Shown: positions 1 to 8,326 of the stretch, piece after piece
How positions within the stretch are numbered: the stretch's first letter is position 1
How the letters are laid out: each line of letters starts with the position of its first letter
IMG/VR virus record: IMGVR_UViG_3300020438_003800
Location: 1 to 56,429 of that record
Length of the DNA stretch: 56,429 nucleotides
Source: a virus
Reading direction: 5' to 3' (one strand)
Program-made: the position numbers and the translations under genes
Notes under the pieces: model-generated
What the model saw: only the letters and a program-made list of their open reading frames with translations
Told to the model about the DNA's origin: nothing
The model's database searches: none

Positions 1-671
1 TGTGTGTCAGGATACTTAACTGGATCACAGTAATCTTTCATCTGTTCGTACCAGTCATCTGCGTCTGCGTGATTCTCACCCTGCAATACGTTTAAGAACT
101 TACATGCACCTGTACGATGTTTCATAAAGTAGTCATTGTTAATGCGTGTTGCTTTGACTGCTTCTGCGTATGTACTAATACCTGTTGCTTTTGCACCAGC
201 AGGTGAACGTGCAACCCAGGCTGGAATATCAAGTATCATTCCATAGTCCATGTAAGCGTCCATCCAACGCAATACACCGTCTCTTTTCTTTTGTGCTTTA
301 GGACAATTAATGTCTTTCCAATCGCCTTCCCAAACACCCTTACCAATTTGAAAACCACCAGAGTCGCCTAGTAGCCAAGTGTTTTCTCTATCTCTGTTAC
401 GTACCATATCTTCTTTGGGTACGTGCTTTGTTGTGTCTAAGTCAGCATGTCCTGCAGAATAGAGTGTCCATTTATATTGAAACGCTCCGTCTGTTTTATT
501 AAGATAATTTAGTGTTTCAACACCGTTCTGAAAATTATTAGGAATACGTGTAGATTCAACATACTCGTCATACCGCTGTTTACCTACATAAGTTGCATAG
601 AAACCACTTAGTGCGGGAAGAAAATGCGCATAATCATTCTGTGCTGTAGTTAAATCTTTATTCTTACTCAT
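1..671 (-). CDS. dpdA: DpdA-like 7-deazaguanine DNA transglycosylase (partial, cut by window edge)
   Basis: About 223 N-terminal residues are visible, starting at ATG 671; the C-terminus lies beyond base 1. The protein carries the tRNA-guanine transglycosylase hallmark DSGGFQ near residues 103-108, a later LDIPAW segment near 148 that could hold the family's nucleophilic Asp, and NVLQGENH near 196-203, which resembles the QG-N substrate loop of DpdA rather than the VQGG loop of bacterial Tgt. Phage DpdA enzymes exchange guanine in DNA for a 7-deazaguanine such as preQ0, which protects phage DNA from restriction. The start overlaps the stop of the next upstream gene as ATGA. No preQ0 synthesis genes are in the window. 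A tRNA-modifying Tgt is the alternative. Confidence 0.72.
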   Translation of the reverse strand, partial: MSKNKDLTTAQNDYAHFLPALSGFYATYVGKQRYDEYVESTRIPNNFQNGVETLNYLNKTDGAFQYKWTLYSAGHADLDTTKHVPKEDMVRNRDRENTWLLGDSGGFQIGKGVWEGDWKDINCPKAQKKRDGVLRWMDAYMDYGMILDIPAWVARSPAGAKATGISTYAEAVKATRINNDYFMKHRTGACKFLNVLQGENHADADDWYEQMKDYCDPVKYPDT

Positions 672-1099
672 TCGTGTTCGCCACCTTTGCCACGGCCATT
701 ATAACCGCCAAAGTATTGTGGTTTACGTTTTGCTGTTTCGAATGTTGCTACTGTTACAGCAATTGCGGCTAATAGTAGTACGTGTAGCATCATGCTAACT
801 ACTCCTGCCCACATACTACCTACAACAATAGAAAATACAATACACCACATCCATGCCAATACTTGCATAATCATGTGTCGTGTGCTGAAGTCTGGAATGT
901 TACTGAGTGGATTTTTTTCGTGATCCATTACTACATTCCAACAGTTATATACCCATTCTCTCATTGATATTACCTTTCTAAAAATTACCTTTGTAGGATA
1001 GTGAGCGTCAACATCATCACGATATTCGATTGCATCATTCACATCGTGAAACTCTTGTGATACTTTACGATCTTTGAAGTATGCTGTCACTCTATACAT
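668..1099 (-). CDS. Small membrane protein, unknown function
   Basis: A 143-residue protein. The N-terminal 70 residues are soluble and charged. Two hydrophobic segments follow near residues 76-97 and 100-120, then a short Gly/Lys-rich tail. This suggests an inner-membrane hairpin with cytoplasmic ends. The stop overlaps the start of the dpdA-like gene as ATGA and the start lies two bases from the clamp gene's stop, so all three are probably translated from one message. I do not recognise a family. Confidence 0.7.
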   Translation of the reverse strand: MYRVTAYFKDRKVSQEFHDVNDAIEYRDDVDAHYPTKVIFRKVISMREWVYNCWNVVMDHEKNPLSNIPDFSTRHMIMQVLAWMWCIVFSIVVGSMWAGVVSMMLHVLLLAAIAVTVATFETAKRKPQYFGGYNGRGKGGEHE

Positions 1100-1101
1100 T
1101 T

Positions 1102-1830
1102 TTATTTACTTTGTGCCGGAAGTATGTAATCATACTTTGCCATGCCACTATCGACACTAATCATCATAGCGCCTTGGTCGGAAATACTCATAGTAAGATC
1201 GCCGTCCAATCCTAAAATACTTTGTACTTGTGCTACTGGCCAACTCCATGTGTGTTGTAATTCGCCTTCTACACCATGCTGGAATACAAACTCGCCTGCG
1301 TGTGTACTTGCATCGCCAAAACTAAACACTAAGCTGCCGTCTTTAGTAGTTACATTAAATGTAGGCTCTTCTGAATGCGCCGCACTCATAAGCTTCATAC
1401 GTGCAATACTAGCAACACTTGGTTGAAATTCTACATTCCACTGTGCTCCTTTAAACTTTACAGTTTTAAGTTTTTCTTCGATAATTTGCTTATTCATAAA
1501 GCGATAATCATTTTGGAAATCGCCTGCTGTATTTTCAAAGTGGATGTGTGTTGGGATAGTTTCGCCATTGCGTTCAGCTTGTACTACATCAATCTTAGCA
1601 TCTTTTTGATACTCTGGATTTTTTAAGTGTAACGCTAACTTATCTAAATTAGGCATACCAAATGTGCCTACGAATTCTGATACACTATTATGTGTACTAC
1701 CAGATAAAATTACCGATCTATCATCTGCCATAGAATCAATTGCGGTGTTATCTTCACTGCTCACTTTGACTAGTGATAAAAATCCTAGTGCATGTGTATG
1801 TGCTACAACGTCTTGTAAAATATCTTTCAT
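1102..1830 (-). CDS. 45: Sliding clamp, T4 gp45-like
   Basis: A 242-residue protein, close to the 228 of T4 gp45, which forms the trimeric ring that holds the polymerase on DNA and activates late transcription. The FLSLVKVSSED stretch near residues 17-27 followed by beta-rich sequence resembles the GFLGILSLV region of gp45. Similarity is weak by eye and the call leans on context: DNA polymerase 2.3 kb away and a gp44 clamp loader elsewhere in the window. A GGAGA ribosome-binding site precedes the ATG, and a consensus-like sigma70 promoter lies just upstream inside the epimerase gene. Confidence 0.75.
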   Translation of the reverse strand: MKDILQDVVAHTHALGFLSLVKVSSEDNTAIDSMADDRSVILSGSTHNSVSEFVGTFGMPNLDKLALHLKNPEYQKDAKIDVVQAERNGETIPTHIHFENTAGDFQNDYRFMNKQIIEEKLKTVKFKGAQWNVEFQPSVASIARMKLMSAAHSEEPTFNVTTKDGSLVFSFGDASTHAGEFVFQHGVEGELQHTWSWPVAQVQSILGLDGDLTMSISDQGAMMISVDSGMAKYDYILPAQSK

Positions 1831-2568
1831 TTATTTGTCTCCATTTGTATTAAGTATAGTATCAAAGCCTTTATTTGTCAAGAACTCTTTTACAGTGTGT
1901 TTAGGATAAAATCCTAATTTGTTTAACTCTAATGTATTAGCCTGTGTAATTTGTCTTTCTCCGGGTGTATTTAGGCGAACAGGAAGATCGGGCCTAATAT
2001 TTGAAATTTTAGTTGTAATACCTGTCCCTACATCAATTGGTCCTTTTACCTTACTACTCATAATTAGACCAATTGCAATACATAAGTCTTCAATGTGGAT
2101 AAAATCTCGTTCATGTGAAGTTACATATTCTAACTTATTATTGAGTAATTTATCAAAGAACATGTTAGCTCTTGGAACATCGCCATATACTGTATGAAAC
2201 CTCATAAAGCAAACATTAGGATGCGGAATAGATTCAATAATATTTTTACTTGCTGCATATGGATTCAAATGAGGTTCGTATTGGGAACTTGATCCTGCAA
2301 CTAGTACTCTTATATTCCTATATCTATCTAGTATACGCTTTGTGCCTTCTACATTATTGTACCAGTACTTCTTGGGGTCTTCCATGCTTTCCCTTACACC
2401 CCCGATACCTGCAAGGTGTATAACTATATCAACATCTGGCAGTTCACATGTTAATATATCATCTTCCTGATTTTCTTTAATATCTCGACCAATTATTTCA
2501 AAGTCTTTAAGGAACTCACAAAGTTGAGTACCTATAAAACCTTTATGACCAGTTACTAGTATTCGCAT
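1831..2568 (-). CDS. NAD-dependent epimerase/dehydratase (extended SDR)
   Basis: A 245-residue protein, shorter than typical 300-340 residue nucleotide-sugar epimerases. The N-terminus has the Rossmann motif TGHKGFIG, then HLAGIGG, the active-site SSSQY region and the catalytic pair YAASK. This fits a nucleotide-sugar 4-epimerase or 4,6-dehydratase; the substrate cannot be told. It follows the phosphomannomutase and cytidylyltransferase genes with a 26-bp overlap, so the three probably work on one activated sugar or polyol. The GGAGGTT ribosome-binding site is strong. The 3' end also carries the clamp promoter. Confidence 0.82.
   Translation of the reverse strand: MRILVTGHKGFIGTQLCEFLKDFEIIGRDIKENQEDDILTCELPDVDIVIHLAGIGGVRESMEDPKKYWYNNVEGTKRILDRYRNIRVLVAGSSSQYEPHLNPYAASKNIIESIPHPNVCFMRFHTVYGDVPRANMFFDKLLNNKLEYVTSHERDFIHIEDLCIAIGLIMSSKVKGPIDVGTGITTKISNIRPDLPVRLNTPGERQITQANTLELNKLGFYPKHTVKEFLTNKGFDTILNTNGDK
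1853..1881 (-). promoter_or_regulatory. Sigma70-like early promoter for the clamp gene
   Basis: On the minus strand the -35 box TTGACA (1876-1881) and -10 box TATACT (1853-1858) are separated by exactly 17 bp. The promoter sits inside the last codons of the epimerase gene. The predicted start is near 1846, leaving a short leader with a GGAGA ribosome-binding site before ATG 1830. It would let the clamp be expressed apart from the sugar genes. Confidence 0.75.
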
Positions 2569-3250
2569 CTAATAACCTCCATGTGTTTCTCCAATCTTTT
2601 ACATTAAAATTTTTGCCTGATACATTTACAGCTGCTAATGGGTAATCATTGCCGCCTTGATCAATTCTATCTCCATAAAAATAAATTTTATCTTCTACTT
2701 CAAAGTCTTTTAGTATTTGACTTTTGTCTGCGCCAACTGGACCAATATCTATTCCTGTTTCGCCACCTACTGTCGCTGTAATATCTTTGAATAAACTGTT
2801 GATTTGAAATGCAATTGTTTCTCGTTCTCTACTATCTGTATCATGTTTTATATACAACTGTCGTTCATCGTAACTGCAATTACGTCCTACAATGCTAAAA
2901 TTAACCATTCCCGGACGTTCTTCAATATGATTACCTGTACGTAAAGAAAAAGAACTTCCTTGTAACCAACCTAGCAATATTGCTTTAAGGTCGTTTGGCA
3001 TAGTCCAATCACTTGTTTTTATATTTTGACCTTTTTCATATACATCGCTACCTGAACAGTTATATACTTTCTTTACAGCCATTACTATGTCATTACCTAC
3101 TTGTTCTACTGTTTTTGCATAGTCACTGCCAGTAACAAGATAAACATCATTGTTATTACAAAAGTTTAGAAAAAACTCTTGAAATAACTGATCCATTCTT
3201 CCTCTGCTAGGAGTTAATGTACCATCAACATCAAATACGTACTTAATCAT
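2543..3250 (-). CDS. Phosphomannomutase, eukaryotic (HAD) type
   Basis: A 235-residue protein matching the alpha-PMM family of the HAD superfamily, usually about 245-250 residues. The nucleophile motif FDVDGTLTPSR puts Asp7 and Asp9 at the active site. ERPGMVNFSIVGR is the cap-domain substrate motif, and GGETGIDIGPVGADKSQIL and FYGDRIDQGGNDYPLA are the late HAD motifs for Lys and Mg binding. The reaction is mannose-6-phosphate to mannose-1-phosphate, with glucose phosphates as possible substrates. It overlaps both neighbours. The family is best known in eukaryotes, with scattered bacterial and viral members. Confidence 0.88.
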   Translation of the reverse strand: MIKYVFDVDGTLTPSRGRMDQLFQEFFLNFCNNNDVYLVTGSDYAKTVEQVGNDIVMAVKKVYNCSGSDVYEKGQNIKTSDWTMPNDLKAILLGWLQGSSFSLRTGNHIEERPGMVNFSIVGRNCSYDERQLYIKHDTDSRERETIAFQINSLFKDITATVGGETGIDIGPVGADKSQILKDFEVEDKIYFYGDRIDQGGNDYPLAAVNVSGKNFNVKDWRNTWRLLDANTSNWS

Positions 3251-3659
3251 TGTCTTTTTCCGTAACCCGCTTTCTTAAGTCACTACTACTGAATCTGTGA
3301 TCTCTTTTGTTAAAATATAGTTCTATACCTCTACTAGCACATATAGCTCTACCTGTAAATGTACCATCTCTATACTCTTGTCCTAATATTCTAACATCAA
3401 TTGGATACATTGTCAAGATATCTTCTAGGTCTTTTTCAGTACCGTAAGGAATAATTTCATCTACATATGAAACAGCTTTTAGTTGTGTGTAACGCTCTAC
3501 TACAGTTTGTATAGGAGCGTTCTTTTCAGGTCTATCTAAACTTGGATCAACTTGTAATCCGCAAATCAAATAATCACATTGTTCCTTTGCTTCCCGTAAC
3601 ATAATTATATGGCCTGCATGCAAAAGATCAAATGTACTACAAGTAAATCCTACTCGCAT
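3243..3659 (-). CDS. Glycerol-3-phosphate cytidylyltransferase-like nucleotidyltransferase
   Basis: A 138-residue single-domain protein of the TagD/HldE-C type. STFDLLHAGH gives the HxGH signature at residues 14-17. The middle segment has the ER(Y)xQLKAVSYVDEIIP pattern seen in TagD. RFSSSDLRKRV near the C-terminus takes the place of the RTEGISTT nucleotide-binding motif. It should join CMP or AMP to a phosphorylated small substrate. It overlaps the phosphomannomutase by 8 bp and the small gene upstream by 10 bp. The exact substrate is unknown; adenylyl transfer is possible. Confidence 0.8.
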   Translation of the reverse strand: MRVGFTCSTFDLLHAGHIIMLREAKEQCDYLICGLQVDPSLDRPEKNAPIQTVVERYTQLKAVSYVDEIIPYGTEKDLEDILTMYPIDVRILGQEYRDGTFTGRAICASRGIELYFNKRDHRFSSSDLRKRVTEKDND

Positions 3660-3766
3660 TCGTCATCCTCCTCTTTGTATCTAGTGCTTTCAATAATATC
3701 CAATAACGATTGTATTTCTTCAGCGTCCTTTTCTGTGTCTAGCTCTATTTCTAATTTAATTTTCAT
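3650..3766 (-). CDS. 38-residue acidic micro-protein
   Basis: A short gene supported by its junctions: ATG 3766 overlaps the upstream stop as ATGA, its stop overlaps the next gene's start by 10 bp, and an AAGGA ribosome-binding site lies upstream. The peptide begins MKIKLEIELDTEKDAEE, is strongly acidic and ends EEDDECE. It is probably a beta strand followed by one helix. The function is unknown. Confidence 0.6.
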   Translation of the reverse strand: MKIKLEIELDTEKDAEEIQSLLDIIESTRYKEEDDECE

Positions 3767-4170
3767 GTTTGTAGTCCTTGGACCAAGTTCATAGCAACTG
3801 CTGTGCCGCTAATAGCTGATCCTATCATAATTGCTCTATCACTCCATGTCATGCCAACAAATACCCATCCACACGAGCTAAGAATATAAAGTGCTTGTCC
3901 ATAAAGTGTCCATCCTGCACTGAGTGCAAATACCCCTAGTACTGCTAGTATCATACTAGCCCATTTAACATACCAGTCAATAGTTCCAGTTGGTGTAGTA
4001 GGAGTAAGGTCTTCTACTTCTGCTTGTACTTGCGCAAGTTCTTCTTTGAGTCTTTTGCGCTCAATATTAAGTTCCATAGCCAGCTTGCCTGCTTTAGACA
4101 TTTGACTGTTTTGGAATCTATCTCTAGTTTCCTCAGTTAGTTCATCTTCTAATGCGTGTTGTTCGCTCAT
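3763..4170 (-). CDS. Membrane protein with coiled-coil N-terminus
   Basis: A 135-residue protein starting at ATG 4170, chosen over an upstream TTG because GGAGGAT sits at good spacing before this ATG. Residues 1-60 are charged and helical, with a heptad-like stretch (ERKRLKEELAQVQAEVEDL). Three hydrophobic segments follow, near residues 66-85, 90-104 and 110-130. The gene starts 2 bp from the DNA polymerase stop (TGATATG). The function is unknown; a membrane anchor for a phage complex is one possibility. Confidence 0.65.
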   Translation of the reverse strand: MSEQHALEDELTEETRDRFQNSQMSKAGKLAMELNIERKRLKEELAQVQAEVEDLTPTTPTGTIDWYVKWASMILAVLGVFALSAGWTLYGQALYILSSCGWVFVGMTWSDRAIMIGSAISGTAVAMNLVQGLQT

Positions 4171-4171
4171 A

Positions 4172-6844
4172 TCATCCTCCAAAGTCAAACAAACTTGTAA
4201 ATGTGTTGTGACGTTTAGTATCTTCTAACGGATAGTTAAGCACACCAATTAAGTTGTCTAACTTATTATCAATAATAGTTTCTGCCATTGCTGCATCATC
4301 AAACGGAAGTTCTTTGAACCATTCTGGAATACGTAGTTCATCTGTTGGATACGCAACACTTGTGTAACCCAGTGGATTCTGTTTTAGTTTACAAACAATA
4401 ACCTTCATACCATCCACAATCTCTTGAGAATATTTATCACCGTTCATACGCTTCAATGTATTCCAGTTGAGACTTGCACGAACATGTCCAGGCATATTTG
4501 CCTTGCCTTGTTTTTCTTCTAGTCGACGATAATGTCCAACTTTGTTTGCACGTTTAGGCGAACCTTTCTCCCAACCAGGACGTTCACTAAACTCCATACG
4601 GAACTGGGTAATGCGTTCTAGTACATCTTCTTGAGGGACATCAGTAAGCACCATTAGCAATAGCTCTTTTAAGAAGTCTTGCATAAACACAGGTGTATCT
4701 GACCTACGCAAGTCTAAGCCCATTGCTTTTACTTTCCCCGGTTTGCCATCTGTATCTGTTCTAAAACCTTCATTATCTACAACTAGTGCCGCATAACGCT
4801 TTTTAGTAATATACAAACCCGACTGTGCTACAATTTCTCTACCTGCCGCAATAACATCACTTCTACTCTTAGGACAATGAAATGCTCGCATCATGAAGTT
4901 AGGAAATGTTGTGTTTGCTTGTTCACATATTTGATCATATAGCGTGATAGCCTTTTCAGGAGACCATTCTAGTTTGTTAGAACTAACGTCATCTTTTAGC
5001 ATAGGCCATGCACTAAAGTAACAAGAGTCAGTGTCACCATATATCATTGCTTTACCTACATGATCGTACTCGCCTGTAATACAATTGTTTACCTCAGCAC
5101 TCATGTGCTTAACAATACTGCGTCCTGTAAGTGTAGTTGACTGTCCAATACGCTTATCAAAGAATCTACAACCAGGATTAAGAATAGCACCATACAAACT
5201 ATTTAGGTTAATCTTCTTAACTAACTGCCGCTTATCCCAATATTCAATCTCTGCTTCGTTGCCTGCATCTTTTGCCTTCTTCAACATTTTCTGCATATCT
5301 TTACGTTCAGCATACCAACGCTTTAGTAGTCCAGGAATAACACCTTCAAACTCTGTTGTAAAGATTGTGCCATTTGCACTAAGCATCCAAGGCATTTGCG
5401 AATCAAACACCAATTGATAAATCTCTGCGCCGCTTAGTACATCAGATCGACCATCTTCCCAATCAACAGTTAGTGCAACATCTTTGCGTTGCTCCATTAC
5501 GGCTTCGTATTCTTCTGTACTAAATCTTCCTTCCCAACTACCTGCAAAACTCTTCTTCTTTAGGGTCATATCTTCGTGTACACGACTGTCACTAATTTCA
5601 GGACGTATTTGTCCCACAACAGTTTCAGGAGCCATGTTCAATGCACGAATCACACTAGGATATAGTGAATTCAAATCCATTGATGCAATCCACTTGTGCA
5701 AGCCCTTCTTAGGGAACGCAACGTATGCGCCTGCCGCCTGTGTGTTTTCTGTATCGTCACGTTTTGGACGATTGGGCACACGCAAGTCTCTATTATGTGC
5801 TTCGTTTACAATACCTTGTTCTGTAACAGCAACAGCACCCATTGTGGTCTGTAGTAGTACAGTGTTTTCGTGTGCAACAGTATTGCTTAGATCAATAAAG
5901 CGTAGTTTCTTGTCTAGTTTGTCAAGTAGTGCTGTATCTTGAATATTATATTCAATAAACTTACGAAAGTCATTGTTGTATAATTGATCAAGTGTGCCTT
6001 CATATGGCACCTTGTTTTCACCTACTTCAATTTCACCAATAGCATCTAGTCTATATGTGTGACGCTCTTCATATGTGTACTTACGATATAGTTCTAAACT
6101 GTCTAAGTGTACACGACCTACTAGATCAAATGTAACCGCTTGCTTCCCATATTTTTCATACTCACGTTTCTTGGGAAGTTGACCCCACAAACAAAATCTA
6201 CGTGTATCATCTTTGCTTAGTACACGACTTGTTCTGTTTACAGTATAAGGAATATCATAACCTTCGCTGTTCCAACCTGATAAAATATCAGCATCTTCAA
6301 TTAGTGTTAAGAACGTGTCAATCATATCACCTTCACGTTCAAACAGCATTACATTGTCAATGCCTTCTAGTTCTTTTTTAGCTTGCTCCATTGTAAGTGT
6401 CTTAGGCGGAACAGCTAAACATACCATAGTTTCTAGCCATTGTAAGTATACACTAATACTTGTAATTGGCATGAAAGGATCTGCTGGATCAGCAAAGCCG
6501 CGCTCTGGATCAAAGTCAGTCTCAATATCAAAAAAAGCAATGTTTAGTTTAGGAGCATCTTGATTAAGATAGTTTTCACTCAAACACTGAAATATAGGAT
6601 TGATGTCACTTTCAAATAGTTTCTTGCTTTTGTTAATAGCAACTTCTTTACGAAAGTCTTTAGTATTCTTACAAACAATGCGTGTGAGAGGATCGCCAAA
6701 CACACTTTTGTATTTGCCTCTTTGATCTTCATAATAAAAAGTATATTTTGCTTGATATTCACGGTAATCACGCTTACCGTCTTTTCGTTCTACAACACGT
6801 ATAATATCTTGATCGCGATCAAACATCGCATCTACGTATGCCAT
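4172..6844 (-). CDS. 43: DNA polymerase, family B (T4 gp43-like)
   Basis: An 890-residue replicative polymerase with proofreading, matching the 898 of T4 gp43. The 3'-5' exonuclease motifs are FFDIETD (Asp106, Glu108), LSGWNSEGYDIPY near 188-200 and the EYNIQDTALL region near 298-307. The polymerase motifs are DLNSLYPS at 390-397, KKINLNSLYGA at 543-553 and YGDTDS at 602-607 with the two catalytic aspartates. All key residues are intact. An AGGAGA ribosome-binding site precedes the ATG. It should work with the gp45-like clamp and gp44 loader seen in this window. Confidence 0.98.
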   Translation of the reverse strand: MAYVDAMFDRDQDIIRVVERKDGKRDYREYQAKYTFYYEDQRGKYKSVFGDPLTRIVCKNTKDFRKEVAINKSKKLFESDINPIFQCLSENYLNQDAPKLNIAFFDIETDFDPERGFADPADPFMPITSISVYLQWLETMVCLAVPPKTLTMEQAKKELEGIDNVMLFEREGDMIDTFLTLIEDADILSGWNSEGYDIPYTVNRTSRVLSKDDTRRFCLWGQLPKKREYEKYGKQAVTFDLVGRVHLDSLELYRKYTYEERHTYRLDAIGEIEVGENKVPYEGTLDQLYNNDFRKFIEYNIQDTALLDKLDKKLRFIDLSNTVAHENTVLLQTTMGAVAVTEQGIVNEAHNRDLRVPNRPKRDDTENTQAAGAYVAFPKKGLHKWIASMDLNSLYPSVIRALNMAPETVVGQIRPEISDSRVHEDMTLKKKSFAGSWEGRFSTEEYEAVMEQRKDVALTVDWEDGRSDVLSGAEIYQLVFDSQMPWMLSANGTIFTTEFEGVIPGLLKRWYAERKDMQKMLKKAKDAGNEAEIEYWDKRQLVKKINLNSLYGAILNPGCRFFDKRIGQSTTLTGRSIVKHMSAEVNNCITGEYDHVGKAMIYGDTDSCYFSAWPMLKDDVSSNKLEWSPEKAITLYDQICEQANTTFPNFMMRAFHCPKSRSDVIAAGREIVAQSGLYITKKRYAALVVDNEGFRTDTDGKPGKVKAMGLDLRRSDTPVFMQDFLKELLLMVLTDVPQEDVLERITQFRMEFSERPGWEKGSPKRANKVGHYRRLEEKQGKANMPGHVRASLNWNTLKRMNGDKYSQEIVDGMKVIVCKLKQNPLGYTSVAYPTDELRIPEWFKELPFDDAAMAETIIDNKLDNLIGVLNYPLEDTKRHNTFTSLFDFGG

Positions 6845-6913
6845 TCATTTCTCCTCGTTGCTTTTGGCCAACATAACCTTCTACCTGCTCGTAAGTGAGC
6901 GACTCTATATAAC

Positions 6914-6943
6914 ATTATAGCACGAATATTTGAAAAAGAGCAA
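6914..6943 (-). promoter_or_regulatory. Weak candidate promoter for DNA polymerase
   Basis: A perfect TATAAT (-10, 6914-6919) overlaps the stop codon of the upstream membrane-protein gene. The best -35 is TTGCTC at 18 bp spacing (6938-6943), matching only three of six consensus bases. It may be a weak or activator-dependent promoter, or chance. The 70-bp gap downstream also has a small inverted repeat, GCTC-N6-GAGC, on the leader. Confidence 0.35.
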
Positions 6944-7196
6944 TCGAATTCATTACAACAAACCATGTACAAAGGAAAATTGTAAATGCAGCTTTTCTTA
7001 TAACTGTGCTAATTAATCCTAAAATACTTCCTACAAGATACATAGGAATAAAAATTTCCGTAGCAGGGTCAAGTACAGTAAATGTCAGTACTGCACTTGC
7101 ACCCACTAGCATTATCGTTTCAAGCAACTCGCACCAAAATGCAAATGGACTTAAACGATAACTTTCTCGAAAGAATTCATGAACTTTTGCGATCAC
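6915..7196 (-). CDS. Small three-segment membrane protein, unknown function
   Basis: A 93-residue hydrophobic protein with likely membrane segments near residues 26-44, 48-66 and 70-90, and a short basic N-terminus. It overlaps the DsbA-like gene as ATGA and precedes the polymerase, so it probably belongs to the early replication transcript that starts at 7484-7512. No catalytic motif is visible. Confidence 0.65.
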   Translation of the reverse strand: MIAKVHEFFRESYRLSPFAFWCELLETIMLVGASAVLTFTVLDPATEIFIPMYLVGSILGLISTVIRKAAFTIFLCTWFVVMNSIALFQIFVL

Positions 7197-7453
7197 TTAT
7201 CATAACCTAAAGTAGTAATAAGTGTTTCAAGATCATCATATGCATCAGCATGTGAATCCCAATCACGTTTTTGTGCAATTTTAATTGCTTTGTTAATTAA
7301 GCTAGGCTTAATGTCCATTTCTTCAGCAACGGCTTTAACAGTTTCTTTAAGTCCTTGATTAAGATCTTCAACTTCCTGCAATACTGTAACACCTTCACGC
7401 ACAAGACGTTCTAGCTTAGACTTTTCTTCCTGGCCGTAAGTTCGACTACCCAT
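7193..7453 (-). CDS. dsbA: DsbA-like double-stranded DNA-binding protein
   Basis: An 86-residue, all-helical protein close in length to T4 DsbA (89). The C-terminal half, with an ETVKAVAEEMDIKPSLINKA helix pair and then DAYDDLETLI, follows the T4 DsbA pattern of a helix, a short turn and an acidic end. T4 DsbA binds dsDNA and stimulates late transcription. A consensus early promoter lies 31 bp upstream, and AGGAGAG is the ribosome-binding site. The identity rests on pattern and size only. Confidence 0.5.
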   Translation of the reverse strand: MGSRTYGQEEKSKLERLVREGVTVLQEVEDLNQGLKETVKAVAEEMDIKPSLINKAIKIAQKRDWDSHADAYDDLETLITTLGYDK

Positions 7454-7483
7454 ACTACTCTCCTATTAGTTCATGTTATATAC

Positions 7484-7512
7484 ATTATACGGTATATTTA
7501 GACATTTGTCAA
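7484..7512 (-). promoter_or_regulatory. Consensus sigma70 early promoter
   Basis: TTGACA (7507-7512) and TATAAT (7484-7489) are both perfect and separated by exactly 17 bp. It is intergenic and points at the DsbA-like, membrane-protein and DNA polymerase genes. A TCTAAATA late-type box lies in the spacer (7495-7502), so the site may serve both early and late transcription. Confidence 0.88.
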
Positions 7513-7531
7513 GAACTAATAGCGAGTTTTT

Positions 7532-8323
7532 TTATTTTTTTGCGTTAAGTTTTGCCCAGAGTTGGGCTTTGATTGATTCGTCAACAATAGGTTTTTTGTG
7601 CTTTTGTTTACGATCTGGTTTGTTTTTGTTAAATTGATCTTTATGTACACCTGAGCCACTTGATTGTGCATGTGACGCAACAGGGTTTCTCTTTTTAGCC
7701 ATTCGAGCTCTTTTTCTTGTAACATCTACAGGATGATAGCTAGCGCCACCTTCGCGGACTAGTACTGTTCGGTCACCGTCTTTTTGCATCTTATAACCTA
7801 TAGCAGATAATAGATCAGCATATTCTTTATCTGTATGATCGTTTTGTACCCAGTTACCAAGTAAAGTTTGAATCATATCTATAAGTTGTGATTCTCCGTT
7901 GATTACTAGTGGACCTTCTGAAACTTTATTTTTTTGTTTAGAAGGTGATACATATTTTTTATTTGCCTTTGGATCATCTTTTGGATCATCTTTTGGATTA
8001 AATAAGTCCTTACCTTTATTAGGTCTAACCATATCAATAGTATTATAATTTTTCCAACCGTGTGCAGCTGCTTTCTTTAGTCTATCAAATCTCTCGCCTT
8101 CATTGATAGCAACACCTGCTAGAGCAGCGAAGTCACTTAAACTGTAGTCACCTTCAACTGGCATTGTACCTTCTTGTACTTTGACACTTTCTTGCACATA
8201 ATCCACAGCCTCTGCTACATTTTTCTGCGGTTGACCAACAGACTCAGATAGTCTACGTAAGTCTTCAGCTCGATCACTTGGATCTAAGTCAAATAGTTTC
8301 TGTTGTAGTTTACGATAATCCAT
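7532..8323 (-). CDS. Basic, probably virion-associated protein
   Basis: A 263-residue, lysine-rich protein with few hydrophobic stretches. It has a helical N-terminus, a SLSDFAALAGVA segment near residue 61, a low-complexity KDDPKDDPKANKK linker near 110, and a long basic C-terminal tail ending in QLWAKLNAKK. It lies at the end of a run of small basic proteins that look like head or internal proteins of marine T4-like phages. The function is unknown; DNA binding inside the capsid is an inference from charge. Confidence 0.6.
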   Translation of the reverse strand: MDYRKLQQKLFDLDPSDRAEDLRRLSESVGQPQKNVAEAVDYVQESVKVQEGTMPVEGDYSLSDFAALAGVAINEGERFDRLKKAAAHGWKNYNTIDMVRPNKGKDLFNPKDDPKDDPKANKKYVSPSKQKNKVSEGPLVINGESQLIDMIQTLLGNWVQNDHTDKEYADLLSAIGYKMQKDGDRTVLVREGGASYHPVDVTRKRARMAKKRNPVASHAQSSGSGVHKDQFNKNKPDRKQKHKKPIVDESIKAQLWAKLNAKK

Positions 8324-8326
8324 TAA

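Noticed and set aside
4171-4188. TTG start for the membrane protein ending at 3763
   Set aside because: The ATG at 4170 has a GGAGGAT ribosome-binding site at good spacing; the TTG would overlap the polymerase end and has none.
5484-5942. Long plus-strand frames opposite DNA polymerase, clpA and fibre genes
   Set aside because: They mirror the codon pattern of the opposite strand, lack ribosome-binding sites and encode low-complexity Ser/Leu-rich sequence with no motif.
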